This document shows positions 7,252-13,582 of a DNA stretch of 13,582 nt, one piece after another. The position numbers and the translations under genes are program-made. Where the stretch lies: positions 1 to 13,582 of the forward strand of contig JASFEQ010000078.1 of the NCBI GenBank assembly GCA_050124735.1, in the 5' to 3' direction. The stretch comes from JASFEQ01 sp050124735. GTDB taxonomy: Bacteria; Desulfobacterota; DSM-4660; Desulfatiglandales; HGW-15. The notes under the pieces were generated by a model. The model was not told where the DNA came from, ran no database searches, and saw nothing but the letters and a program-made list of their open reading frames with translations. Numbering within the stretch: the stretch's first letter is position 1; each line of letters starts with the position of its first letter.

Positions 7252-9093
7252 GTGGGCCAGTTCTTTATGTTCAACAATATTATCTATTTCATTATTGTCC
7301 TCTTCATCTACTATTTTGCCTACCCTAGCAAGCCCGCAGAGAATTCCTTGTACTTCACGCTTGCAATGCTCCTCTTGACCTGGCTTGCCTTTGCAGGTTA
7401 CAGCCAATGGGTTTTTCAACGCGCCCTCAATCGTTTCAAAGAGGACACCGCAGGAGATGGCCGTTTGGTGCGGGAATATCAGGGGCTGACCCTTCGGCTT
7501 TCTATCCTCGCCATATTTCTATTCGCATTGGACGTCAACTTCTTTTACCTTAGACACTGGATTCAGGTTGTTCCGGGATTGAAGTATTTTGCTGTCTTAC
7601 AAGGGGTACTCGCCCTCGCCCTCTTTTTTATCTATTTAGGCACAATTTGGTATTTTTCTCACCCCCTGTACAGGGTAGCATTTCGCACGAAGGTTCAGAG
7701 AAGCTCGTTTATCAGCTCCAATCTTAGATTGAACATTCCCATTCTCTTTCCATGGCTGGTGCTCGCCATTTCACATGATCTGCTGGCCTTTACCCCTTGG
7801 GGAGGGCCAGAGAGTTTCCTGAATGAACCACAGGGGCAGTTTCTCTTTTTCGCCATTCTCATTACTGTCCTGATGATTTTTTTGCCACAACTTATCCAGT
7901 ATTGGTGGGGCTGCCGTCCTTTTGAACCTTCGGACAAGGTGAGGGAAATAAAGCATTTCTTGCGAGAAAAGGGCTTGAAATACCGTGAGCTCATGCGATG
8001 GCCCATCTTTGAAGGCAAGATGATGACCGCCGGCATTATGGGTATTATCCCGAGATTTCGCTATATACTCATCACAGACGCGCTCATGGAGCTTCTCTCC
8101 CTGGAAGAACTGAAGGCGGTGGTGGGCCATGAAATGGGGCATGCCAAATACCGTCATCTCCTGCTTTACATTTTTTTCTTTCTCGGGTTCATGGTCTTGG
8201 TCCTCGGGTTGTTCAATCTTGAGGATCCTGGGCTTTACATCCTCTTTCTAGAGTACCTGCTTATTAGATTTTCCAAGACACTCTCGGCTCATACCTTCTT
8301 GGTGATTTACGGACTCTCTGTTCTAGCCATTATACTTGTCTATTTCCGCTTCGTGGTCGGATTTTTTATGAGGAACTTTGAACGTCAGGCGGATCTCTTC
8401 TCTGCGGCCACCATGGGCGGTCCCAGGCCCACCATCAGCTCCCTGGAGAAGATCGCGCTCCTTAGTGGAAAGAGCAGGGACCTCCCGAGCTGGCATCATT
8501 TCAGCATCAAGGAAAGGGTAGATTATCTCTGGCGCACATTAGGCGAACCTCGACTCGCCAAAAGACACCACCGTTTTGTGGCCACTTCTTTTCTGATCTA
8601 CTTGGTCCTCATCGCCAGTTTTGGCTATCTTCTGAATTTCAGTGCCGTAGAGCAAGGGCTGGGCCATAGGATAAAAACCGCTGCAGTAAAAAAACAACTC
8701 GTTAAAGATCCAAATAACGTAAAGTTTCTCCTGGCTCTGGCCGGCGCCTATCATGAAATGGGGAAACTGGAAGAAGCCATTGAGGCCTATGAGAAGATAA
8801 TTCTCCTGGATCGATCACAGGCTGTGGCGCTGAATAACCTTGCGTGGCTCTTGGTCACCGTTTCTGATGAGGCCTTAAAGGATAGAGAGCGCGCCCTTAT
8901 CCTCGCGAAGAAAGCCGCAGATCTGGATAGGAAGCCCTTTATTCTTGATACCCTCGCAGAAGCCTACTATGCAAACGGCTTAAAAGAGGAAGCCATTAAG
9001 AGCATCAAGGAGGCTATCTCTCTTGCCACAAGCAATAGGGGCTATTACGAAAAACAACTGGAGAAATTTACAGCCTATTCGGGCCAGAAATAA
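7252..9093 (+). CDS. Polytopic M48 family metalloprotease with C-terminal TPR repeats
   Basis: The 613-residue protein is an integral membrane zinc peptidase. The zinc motif HExxH is H293-E294-x-x-H297 (VVGHEMGHAKYRH), and the third ligand is probably E377 in NFERQADLFS, with D381 completing ExxxD. About six hydrophobic segments precede the active site (residues near 6-22, 32-55, 83-100, 115-135, 163-182, 197-215). Two or three lie between HExxH and ExxxD, and one more near 443-463. From about 486 the protein is soluble and carries two to three TPR-like helical pairs (LALAGAYHEMGKLEEAIEAYEK; LAEAYYANGLKEEAIKSIKEA), suggesting docking of a partner or substrate. The fold resembles HtpX/Ste24, which degrade or process membrane proteins. 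An in-frame TAG lies directly before GTG 7252. ATG 7267 is an alternative start; neither has a strong ribosome-binding site. It follows RNase G by 21 bases. Confidence 0.91.
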   Translation: MGQFFMFNNIIYFIIVLFIYYFAYPSKPAENSLYFTLAMLLLTWLAFAGYSQWVFQRALNRFKEDTAGDGRLVREYQGLTLRLSILAIFLFALDVNFFYLRHWIQVVPGLKYFAVLQGVLALALFFIYLGTIWYFSHPLYRVAFRTKVQRSSFISSNLRLNIPILFPWLVLAISHDLLAFTPWGGPESFLNEPQGQFLFFAILITVLMIFLPQLIQYWWGCRPFEPSDKVREIKHFLREKGLKYRELMRWPIFEGKMMTAGIMGIIPRFRYILITDALMELLSLEELKAVVGHEMGHAKYRHLLLYIFFFLGFMVLVLGLFNLEDPGLYILFLEYLLIRFSKTLSAHTFLVIYGLSVLAIILVYFRFVVGFFMRNFERQADLFSAATMGGPRPTISSLEKIALLSGKSRDLPSWHHFSIKERVDYLWRTLGEPRLAKRHHRFVATSFLIYLVLIASFGYLLNFSAVEQGLGHRIKTAAVKKQLVKDPNNVKFLLALAGAYHEMGKLEEAIEAYEKIILLDRSQAVALNNLAWLLVTVSDEALKDRERALILAKKAADLDRKPFILDTLAEAYYANGLKEEAIKSIKEAISLATSNRGYYEKQLEKFTAYSGQK

Positions 9094-9154
9094 CCTCATC
9101 CCATCCAAGTTTTCCCTGTCTGCGGTCAGCAGAGAAAGGAAGATGGCAGGGGTC

Positions 9155-9182
9155 TTGACAATCCAGGAATTGTGTTTATATT
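9155..9182 (+). promoter_or_regulatory. Sigma70-like promoter for groESL
   Basis: A perfect -35 TTGACA (9155-9160) is followed by a 16-base spacer and TATATT (9177-9182), a 5/6 match to the -10 consensus. It lies about 85 bases before groES, in the only sizeable gap around these genes. The groESL pair therefore probably has its own transcript. I saw no CIRCE inverted repeat (TTAGCACTC-N9-GAGTGCTAA) and no CCCCAT-type sigma32 -10 element in the gap. Confidence 0.7.
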
Positions 9183-9251
9183 CATTTCAATTACAGCTAT
9201 CCATCAATAAAATCAACAGGTTAAACGCCATTTTTACTAAATCATTAAGAG

Positions 9252-9270
9252 AAGGAGGATTTGAGTGATG
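9252..9270 (+). promoter_or_regulatory. Strong ribosome-binding site that sets the groES start
   Basis: AAGGAGG (9252-9258) is a near-perfect Shine-Dalgarno. GTG 9265 (6-base spacer) and ATG 9268 (9-base spacer) are adjacent in-frame candidates. ATG 9268 is preferred because it gives the canonical GroES N-terminus MKIKPLSDRVLV. Confidence 0.75.
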
Positions 9271-9570
9271 AAGATTAAGCCATTGAGTGACAGGGTTCTG
9301 GTTCTCAGGATTGATGAGGATGCGCAGACCTCTGGGGGTATTATTATCCCGGATACGGCAAAGGAGAAACCTCAAGAGGGTAAGGTGGTCGCAGCTGGAC
9401 CTGGGAGACTGGATGAGAATGGAAAGAGGATCCCCATTTCAGTGAAAAAAAATGACCGGATTCTATTTGGCAAATATGCGGGCACAGAGATCCAGATTGA
9501 AGGCGTGGAGCATATCATCATGCGAGAGGATGACATCCTGGGTATTGTGGAAAAGAAGAAGGGGAGGTGA
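9268..9570 (+). CDS. groES: Co-chaperonin GroES (Hsp10)
   Basis: GroES is the heptameric lid that caps the GroEL folding chamber in the cytoplasm. The 100-residue protein starts MKIKPLSDRVLVLR, typical of the family. The mobile loop contains GGIIIP at 23-28, the segment that contacts GroEL apical domains. Further family hallmarks are GKVVAAGPGR, the core strand DRILFGKYAGTEI and the ending REDDILGIVE. It is slightly longer than E. coli GroES (97) because of a few extra residues before the mobile loop and a basic KKKGR tail. A strong Shine-Dalgarno supports the start. The stop is six bases before groEL, so the two are co-transcribed from the promoter about 85 bases upstream. Confidence 0.98.
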   Translation: MKIKPLSDRVLVLRIDEDAQTSGGIIIPDTAKEKPQEGKVVAAGPGRLDENGKRIPISVKKNDRILFGKYAGTEIQIEGVEHIIMREDDILGIVEKKKGR

Positions 9571-9576
9571 TGGGAC

Positions 9577-11199
9577 ATGGCGGGTAAAGAGATCAAATAC
9601 AGTTCCAAGGCCAGAGAGAAGATGCTGATTGGTGTGGACAGCCTGGCAGACGCAGTGAAAGTGACCCTGGGTCCAAAGGGACGCAATGTGCTGTTGGAGA
9701 AATCTTGGGGTTCACCAAAGACGACGAAGGATGGTGTGACGGTGGCCAAAGAGATTGAGTTGGAAGATAAGTTTGAGAATATGGGGGCTCAGATGGTCAA
9801 GGAGGTGGCCTCCAAGACGTCAGATGTGGCCGGGGATGGCACCACGACAGCGACCATATTGGCCCAGGCCATTTACCGTGAAGGGAGCAAGCTGGTGGCG
9901 GCAGGTTCCAACCCCATGGCCATAAAGCGAGGAATAGAGAAGGCCGTAGATTCGGTTGTGGAGCAGTTAAGGAAGCTTTCTAAACCGACTAAAGAGAAGT
10001 TGGAGATTGCGCAGGTGGGCACGATAAGTGCAAACAACGACAGCACCATCGGGGATATTATTGCTGAGGCCATGGAGAAGGTGGGCAAGGAAGGCGTCAT
10101 TACCGTGGAGGAAGCCAAGGGCATGGAGACGACGCTGGAGATTGTGGAAGGAATGCAGTTTGACCGTGGGTATCTTAGCCCCTACTTCGTGACCGACCCG
10201 GAAAAGATGGAGGCACATCTGGAGGAGGCCTACCTGCTATTGCATGAGAAGAAGATCAGCAATATGCAAGAGTTGGTCCCCATTCTGGAGCAGATTGCCA
10301 AGATGGGTAAGCCACTGCTCATAGTCGCAGAGGATGTGGAAGGTGAGGCATTGGCCACACTGGTGGTGAACAAGTTGCGCGGGACCCTGAAGTGTGCAGC
10401 GGTCAAAGCTCCTGGCTTTGGTGACAGGCGCAAGGCGATGCTGGAAGACCTTGCGATTCTGACAGGGGGTCAGGTGGTCAGTGAGGACCTGGGCGTCAAG
10501 CTGGAGAATGTGACCCTAAACGATTTGGGCACAGCGAAGAGGATCAATCTAGATAAGGATAACACCACTATCGTGGATGGAGGTGGAAGTCGTGAGGCCT
10601 TGGAAGGCCGAGTGAAACAGATTAGAGTGCAGATTGAGGACACCACCAGTGATTATGACCGCGAGAAGTTGCAGGAGCGACTGGCCAAGCTGATTGGCGG
10701 GGTGGCGGTGATCAATGTGGGAGCGGCCACTGAGATGGAGATGAAGGAGAAGAAAGACAGGGTGGAAGATGCCCTCAATGCCACCCGTGCAGCCGTGGAA
10801 GAAGGGATTGTACCTGGAGGCGGCGTGGCCTTTATACGCAGCTTGAAGGCCTTGGATAAGTTGGCGTTGTCTGGCGAGGAGTCACTGGGCGTGAAGCTGG
10901 TAAAGCGGGCCTTAGAGGAGCCGGTCAGGCAGATAGCGAACAACGCGGGATTCGAAGGTTCCATCGTGGTTCAAAAGGTGATGGAAGGCAAAGACAGCTT
11001 CGGGTTTAATGCGGAGAAGGGTGACTATGAGGATCTAATGAAGGCGGGCATCATTGATCCCACGAAGGTGACGCGATTTGCCCTACAGAATGCGGCCTCT
11101 GTGGCTGGGTTGCTCATGACCACGGAGGCGATGGTGGCGGAGAAGCCGGAGGAGAAGAAAGCTGGGGCACCCGGCATGCCGCCTGAAGACATGTACTAA
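9577..11199 (+). CDS. groEL: Chaperonin GroEL (Hsp60)
   Basis: GroEL forms the double-ring ATP-driven folding cage that works with GroES. The 540-residue protein is collinear with E. coli GroEL. ATP-site residues fall at the same numbers: D52 (TKDGVTVAKE), D87 in DGTTTA (87-92) and D398 (VEDALNATRAAVEEG). The apical domain is present (YLSPYFVTDPEKM onward), as is the hinge segment GVAVINVGAATE. A good ribosome-binding site (GGGGAGGTG, about 10 bases upstream) precedes ATG. The C-terminal tail is short and ends GAPGMPPEDMY instead of the long GGM repeat of E. coli. Codon use favours G- and C-ending codons such as CTG, GTG, GAG and AAG, as expected for a highly expressed gene. A stem-loop terminator follows 17 bases after the stop. 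Confidence 0.99.
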   Translation: MAGKEIKYSSKAREKMLIGVDSLADAVKVTLGPKGRNVLLEKSWGSPKTTKDGVTVAKEIELEDKFENMGAQMVKEVASKTSDVAGDGTTTATILAQAIYREGSKLVAAGSNPMAIKRGIEKAVDSVVEQLRKLSKPTKEKLEIAQVGTISANNDSTIGDIIAEAMEKVGKEGVITVEEAKGMETTLEIVEGMQFDRGYLSPYFVTDPEKMEAHLEEAYLLLHEKKISNMQELVPILEQIAKMGKPLLIVAEDVEGEALATLVVNKLRGTLKCAAVKAPGFGDRRKAMLEDLAILTGGQVVSEDLGVKLENVTLNDLGTAKRINLDKDNTTIVDGGGSREALEGRVKQIRVQIEDTTSDYDREKLQERLAKLIGGVAVINVGAATEMEMKEKKDRVEDALNATRAAVEEGIVPGGGVAFIRSLKALDKLALSGEESLGVKLVKRALEEPVRQIANNAGFEGSIVVQKVMEGKDSFGFNAEKGDYEDLMKAGIIDPTKVTRFALQNAASVAGLLMTTEAMVAEKPEEKKAGAPGMPPEDMY

Positions 11200-11215
11200 A
11201 CCCTTTTATGAACTT

Positions 11216-11260
11216 GGAGCCCGAGCAGAGAACTACCCTGTTCGGGCTCCACTGTTTCTT
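11216..11260 (+). terminator. Intrinsic terminator after groEL
   Basis: GGAGCCCGAGCAG (11216-11228) pairs with CTGTTCGGGCTCC (11238-11250), giving a 13-bp stem with a single G-U pair and a 9-base loop. It is followed by an interrupted T-rich tail (ACTGTTTCTT). It lies 17 bases after the groEL stop and probably ends the groESL transcript. The imperfect T-tract may make it leaky. Confidence 0.78.
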
Positions 11261-11339
11261 GTTGCCCAATTCAGATGTCCCATCTGGAAGATTACGGTGA
11301 ACTCATAGATGTGAACACGAAACGACTCTATTTTCTACT

Positions 11340-11708
11340 ATGAATGATAAAGTAGGCAGAGAGGAACTGAGGGCTGAAATTGAGCAGGGACATTTTGCCA
11401 GAGCAGCCCTCGTGGCAGCCTCCCTAGGGGTTGATGAACAGGAGCTGAGGGGGCTGAGGCTAAAGGCCTTGTGGCAGATTTCAGCCGTTAGCAGGAATGG
11501 GCCAGGGACAAAGCGGCTTGCACTGGAATATGGGTTTTCCAAAAAGGAACTGGTACAGATCTTGCGGCAATATGCTGAGAGGATGAGAGACGAGGGGAAT
11601 ATGAAGCCCCTTGAACCTTGTTATGACTACAAGACGGACAAGCACCTCACCTTTGAGCAATGGCTGGATCAGTTTGTGAAGAATTGGGATAAAATGTCAG
11701 AGTCCTGA
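11340..11708 (+). CDS. Hypothetical protein, 122 residues, unrecognised family
   Basis: I do not recognise this gene. It encodes a 122-residue, charged, probably all-helical soluble protein with no signal peptide or membrane segment. The first half shows amphipathic helices (REELRAEIEQGHFARAALVAASLG; DEQELRGLRLKALWQIS). The middle (GPGTKRLALEYGFSKKELVQIL) could be a helix-turn-helix, though this is speculative. The end carries YDYKTDKHLTFEQWLDQFVKNWD, aromatic-rich and likely a conserved surface. ATG 11340 is the only reasonable start in frame, but no clear Shine-Dalgarno precedes it. It lies 140 bases past groEL, beyond the terminator, and about 190 bases before the DUF6178-type gene. The coding case rests on plausible amino-acid composition and on its place in a single-strand gene row, so confidence is moderate. 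Confidence 0.62.
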   Translation: MNDKVGREELRAEIEQGHFARAALVAASLGVDEQELRGLRLKALWQISAVSRNGPGTKRLALEYGFSKKELVQILRQYAERMRDEGNMKPLEPCYDYKTDKHLTFEQWLDQFVKNWDKMSES

Positions 11709-11715
11709 TAGAGCT

Positions 11716-11760
11716 CTTTTCCCGTCCTCAATAGCACCAGGTGGGGAAAAGCTTTTCTTT
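11716..11760 (+). terminator. Possible weak terminator after the 122-residue gene
   Basis: CTTTTCCC (11716-11723) can pair with GGGAAAAG (11744-11751) across a 20-base loop, followed by the T-rich CTTTTCTTT. It sits just after the stop at 11708. The long loop and AT-rich stem make it weak. The GAAAAGCTTTTC palindrome at 11746-11757 overlaps it and could be the real feature instead. Confidence 0.3.
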
Positions 11761-11902
11761 GAAGCCACATTCTGGTAGAAAGAATCCCATTCACCACGCC
11801 ACTTCTGCTTTTCCCGACAGCCAACGTCATACTTACCCGCAATAGGTCCGGGAGCAGGTATCCAGAATGGGGGTCATACGCAATTTCCGTTAGAGAAGAG
11901 GG

Positions 11903-13582
11903 GTGCAGAGATTGCAAAAGCAGGGAAATGAAGAGGGTTTTGAAACCAGCGTTGAGAAGCATGTCTTGACCGAACACGCGACTCTCATGAAGGAGCTTCA
12001 TGCCCTGACGGGTAGCAAAATCCTTGCTCGGATTATGGTACAGAAGAACCCTGGAAAACTAGTTCAGTCCCTCTCATCTGGGGATTTTTTTTGGCTGGTG
12101 AAAAAGGTGGGTGAAGAGGACTGCCTCCCTCTCTTGGAATTGGCATCCGAGGCCCAGTGGCAGTACCTGCTGGACCTGGAGATCTGGAGAAAGGATCGGC
12201 TGGATAAGGCACACACCTCAGCTTGGCTTAAAAGACTACAACAGGCCGATTCCAAACGACTGGTCAGGTGGTTCTTTGGCCAGGGCGGAGCCCTTGCCTC
12301 TTACCACCTTTTCAATAGTATGGAAGTGATTGTGGTAGACAAAGATGATGAGGCCTACGAGCTTCCAGAAGGTTTTTTTACCCTGGATGGCGTTTTCCAC
12401 ATTAGGGTCACCGATTCAGAGCATAGAGAAACCATCGAGAATATCATAAGGGAGATGGCCAGAACGGATAATGTCCGGTACCAGGCATTTCTCACGAGCC
12501 TCGCGGGTCTTCTCCCTGCTGAGATGGAAGAGGAGATGTTTAGGTTGAGGAATGTGCGCCTTGCGGAGCACGGTTTTCTTCCCTTTGAAGAGGCCATGTC
12601 GGTTTATGCCCCTCTGGATCCCAGTGCACTGAAGCCTGAGAAACCGGAGGGGTTGCCAGATATCTTCGAGGATGAAGAAATCCGGGCCATGGTTCCTGCA
12701 CTTCCCCTTTATCACACCGAGACAGAAAACATGTTGACAGGGGCCGCATTCAAGACCGAGGATCCCGTACTCATGGATAAGATCCGTCTCGAGTTTGCGG
12801 GGCTTTGCAACCAGATCATGTCAGCAGACGGGCTCCTGGTCCCTGAGCTCGATGTGCTGGTCAGCGCATGTCAGAAGGTGGCAAGGGTTCTAAACTTGGC
12901 CCTAGAGAGGCTGTGTGGGAAAGACTTGTCTAAGGCCGAACAGGCCCTGAGGACCCACTCCTTTGTTGACCTTTTTCGCGTGGGTTTTGGGCTGACGCTG
13001 AAATTGAAGTGGGAGGCAGAGCGCTGGTTAAAAGAAAGCTGGTTTCTTGGCCAGGGTCTGGATACCGACTTCTGGGGAGGACATTGGGGAGGCATCCTGG
13101 CAGGGTTATTGGAAAAAAGACCTCAGCATTACTTGGGCCTGAAAGGAAAGGAAGCCTACAAGGATTTTGAATGGCTCTCTGAATTGGGTGAGTCTCTCGA
13201 GGATCTCCGTCGTCTGATGGTATTGGATAGTCTTATGGAACGACTCGCGGCGTCTTACCCCACGGATGAAGAATTGATGGGTTCCCCGGAGTTAACCTTT
13301 CGTCCACTTCTTTTCAACCCCTGGAGCCGTCTTTTGTTAGACCTTCAGCCCTCCTTTGCGGGGCTTTCCCTTGAGCAGGCAAAGACCCTGTTACACCGTC
13401 TCAGAGGAGGCAGCAAGAAGCCGCCCTTTGAAATGCCAGGATTTGAAGAGACCTTCGTCAAAAATTTCATGTCCTATGCCTTGGACGCTGACCCTGTGGC
13501 CGCGTCTATCCTCAGGGATACCCTGTCTTTCATCTGGCATGAATTTCAGGAAGAATATGAAGGGGTCATTTTAGATAATTTG
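11903..13582 (+). CDS. DUF6178 family protein, 3' end beyond the window
   Basis: An open frame without a stop runs from the TAG at 11891-11893 to the window edge, giving at least 560 residues. I assign it to DUF6178, a family of unknown function that I associate with Desulfobacterota. Recognisable segments are LVQSLSSGDFFWLVKKVGEE, then WQYLLDLEIWRKDRLDKA, PEGFFTLDGVFHIRVTD (from about residue 156) and RNVRLAEHGFLPFEEAMSVY (from about 216). The protein is helical and soluble, with no signal peptide, membrane segment or known catalytic motif. The start is uncertain. GTG 11903 is the first start in frame, but the purine run GAGAAGAGGG (11893-11902) abuts it and fits TTG 11912 (about 9-base spacer) better; ATG 11987 has no ribosome-binding site and would drop likely family sequence. 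It follows the 122-residue gene by about 190 bases. Confidence 0.83.
   Translation, partial: MQRLQKQGNEEGFETSVEKHVLTEHATLMKELHALTGSKILARIMVQKNPGKLVQSLSSGDFFWLVKKVGEEDCLPLLELASEAQWQYLLDLEIWRKDRLDKAHTSAWLKRLQQADSKRLVRWFFGQGGALASYHLFNSMEVIVVDKDDEAYELPEGFFTLDGVFHIRVTDSEHRETIENIIREMARTDNVRYQAFLTSLAGLLPAEMEEEMFRLRNVRLAEHGFLPFEEAMSVYAPLDPSALKPEKPEGLPDIFEDEEIRAMVPALPLYHTETENMLTGAAFKTEDPVLMDKIRLEFAGLCNQIMSADGLLVPELDVLVSACQKVARVLNLALERLCGKDLSKAEQALRTHSFVDLFRVGFGLTLKLKWEAERWLKESWFLGQGLDTDFWGGHWGGILAGLLEKRPQHYLGLKGKEAYKDFEWLSELGESLEDLRRLMVLDSLMERLAASYPTDEELMGSPELTFRPLLFNPWSRLLLDLQPSFAGLSLEQAKTLLHRLRGGSKKPPFEMPGFEETFVKNFMSYALDADPVAASILRDTLSFIWHEFQEEYEGVILDNL

Noticed and set aside
9113..9140. TCTGC/GCAGA inverted repeat after the M48 gene as a terminator
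   Set aside because: The stem is only 5 bp and no T-run follows it.
9023..9268. Plus-strand 81-residue open frame between the M48 gene and groES
   Set aside because: It starts inside the M48 coding region in another frame and runs through the groESL promoter. Its product looks non-protein-like, and the stop overlaps the groES start only by chance.
11669..12001. Minus-strand 110-residue open frame spanning the gap before the DUF6178-type gene
   Set aside because: It overlaps the ends of both flanking + strand genes, has no visible ribosome-binding site, and its product matches no family I know. It covers the only non-coding gap there, so it deserves a homology search, but I cannot support it.
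1..13582. Defence island, prophage, CRISPR array or mobile element
   Set aside because: No transposase, integrase, toxin-antitoxin, restriction or Cas-like protein and no long direct repeats were seen. Gene density and single-strand layout look like core chromosome.

Overview
The window looks like ordinary chromosome of an anaerobic, sulfate-reducer/syntroph-type bacterium, most likely Desulfobacterota (the former Deltaproteobacteria). This is inferred from gene content and protein style: a BadF/HgdC-type activase paired with an HgdB-like protein, a Rne/Rng ribonuclease, a groESL pair whose GroEL ends in a short tail without GGM repeats, and a DUF6178-type protein, a family I associate with that phylum. 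No rRNA, tRNA, CRISPR array, insertion sequence, integrase or phage gene was seen. All supported genes lie on the + strand and are tightly packed.

Layout. Positions 1-178 are an AT-rich leader with a short heptamer repeat and a small hairpin. A TYW1-like/COG0731-type radical SAM protein follows (179-1096). Next come two genes that together resemble the single ~1400-residue CoA-enzyme-activase proteins of other anaerobes: a 1040-residue protein with two tandem ATPase/activase domains plus a DUF2229-like region (1177-4299), and a 456-residue HgdB-like, cysteine-containing partner (4364-5734). The stop of the second overlaps the start of an RNase G gene (5731-7230) by 4 bases. A polytopic M48 metalloprotease with a C-terminal TPR tail follows 21 bases later (7252-9093). 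These five genes could form one transcript.

A 174-base gap then carries a good sigma70-like promoter, and groES (9268-9570) and groEL (9577-11199) follow, closed by a 13-bp stem terminator. Beyond it are an unrecognised 122-residue protein (11340-11708) and a DUF6178-type protein that runs off the right edge without a stop (from about 11903).

How the genes may work together. The activase and its HgdB-like partner probably form an ATP-driven low-potential electron-transfer unit. No dehydratase or reductase subunits that would reveal the substrate are present. RNase G, the membrane protease and GroESL are RNA and protein quality-control functions, and their proximity may reflect general housekeeping grouping. 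The most interesting parts are the split activase system and the two poorly characterised genes after groEL. I do not see convincing evidence of a wholly new defence or mobile system.
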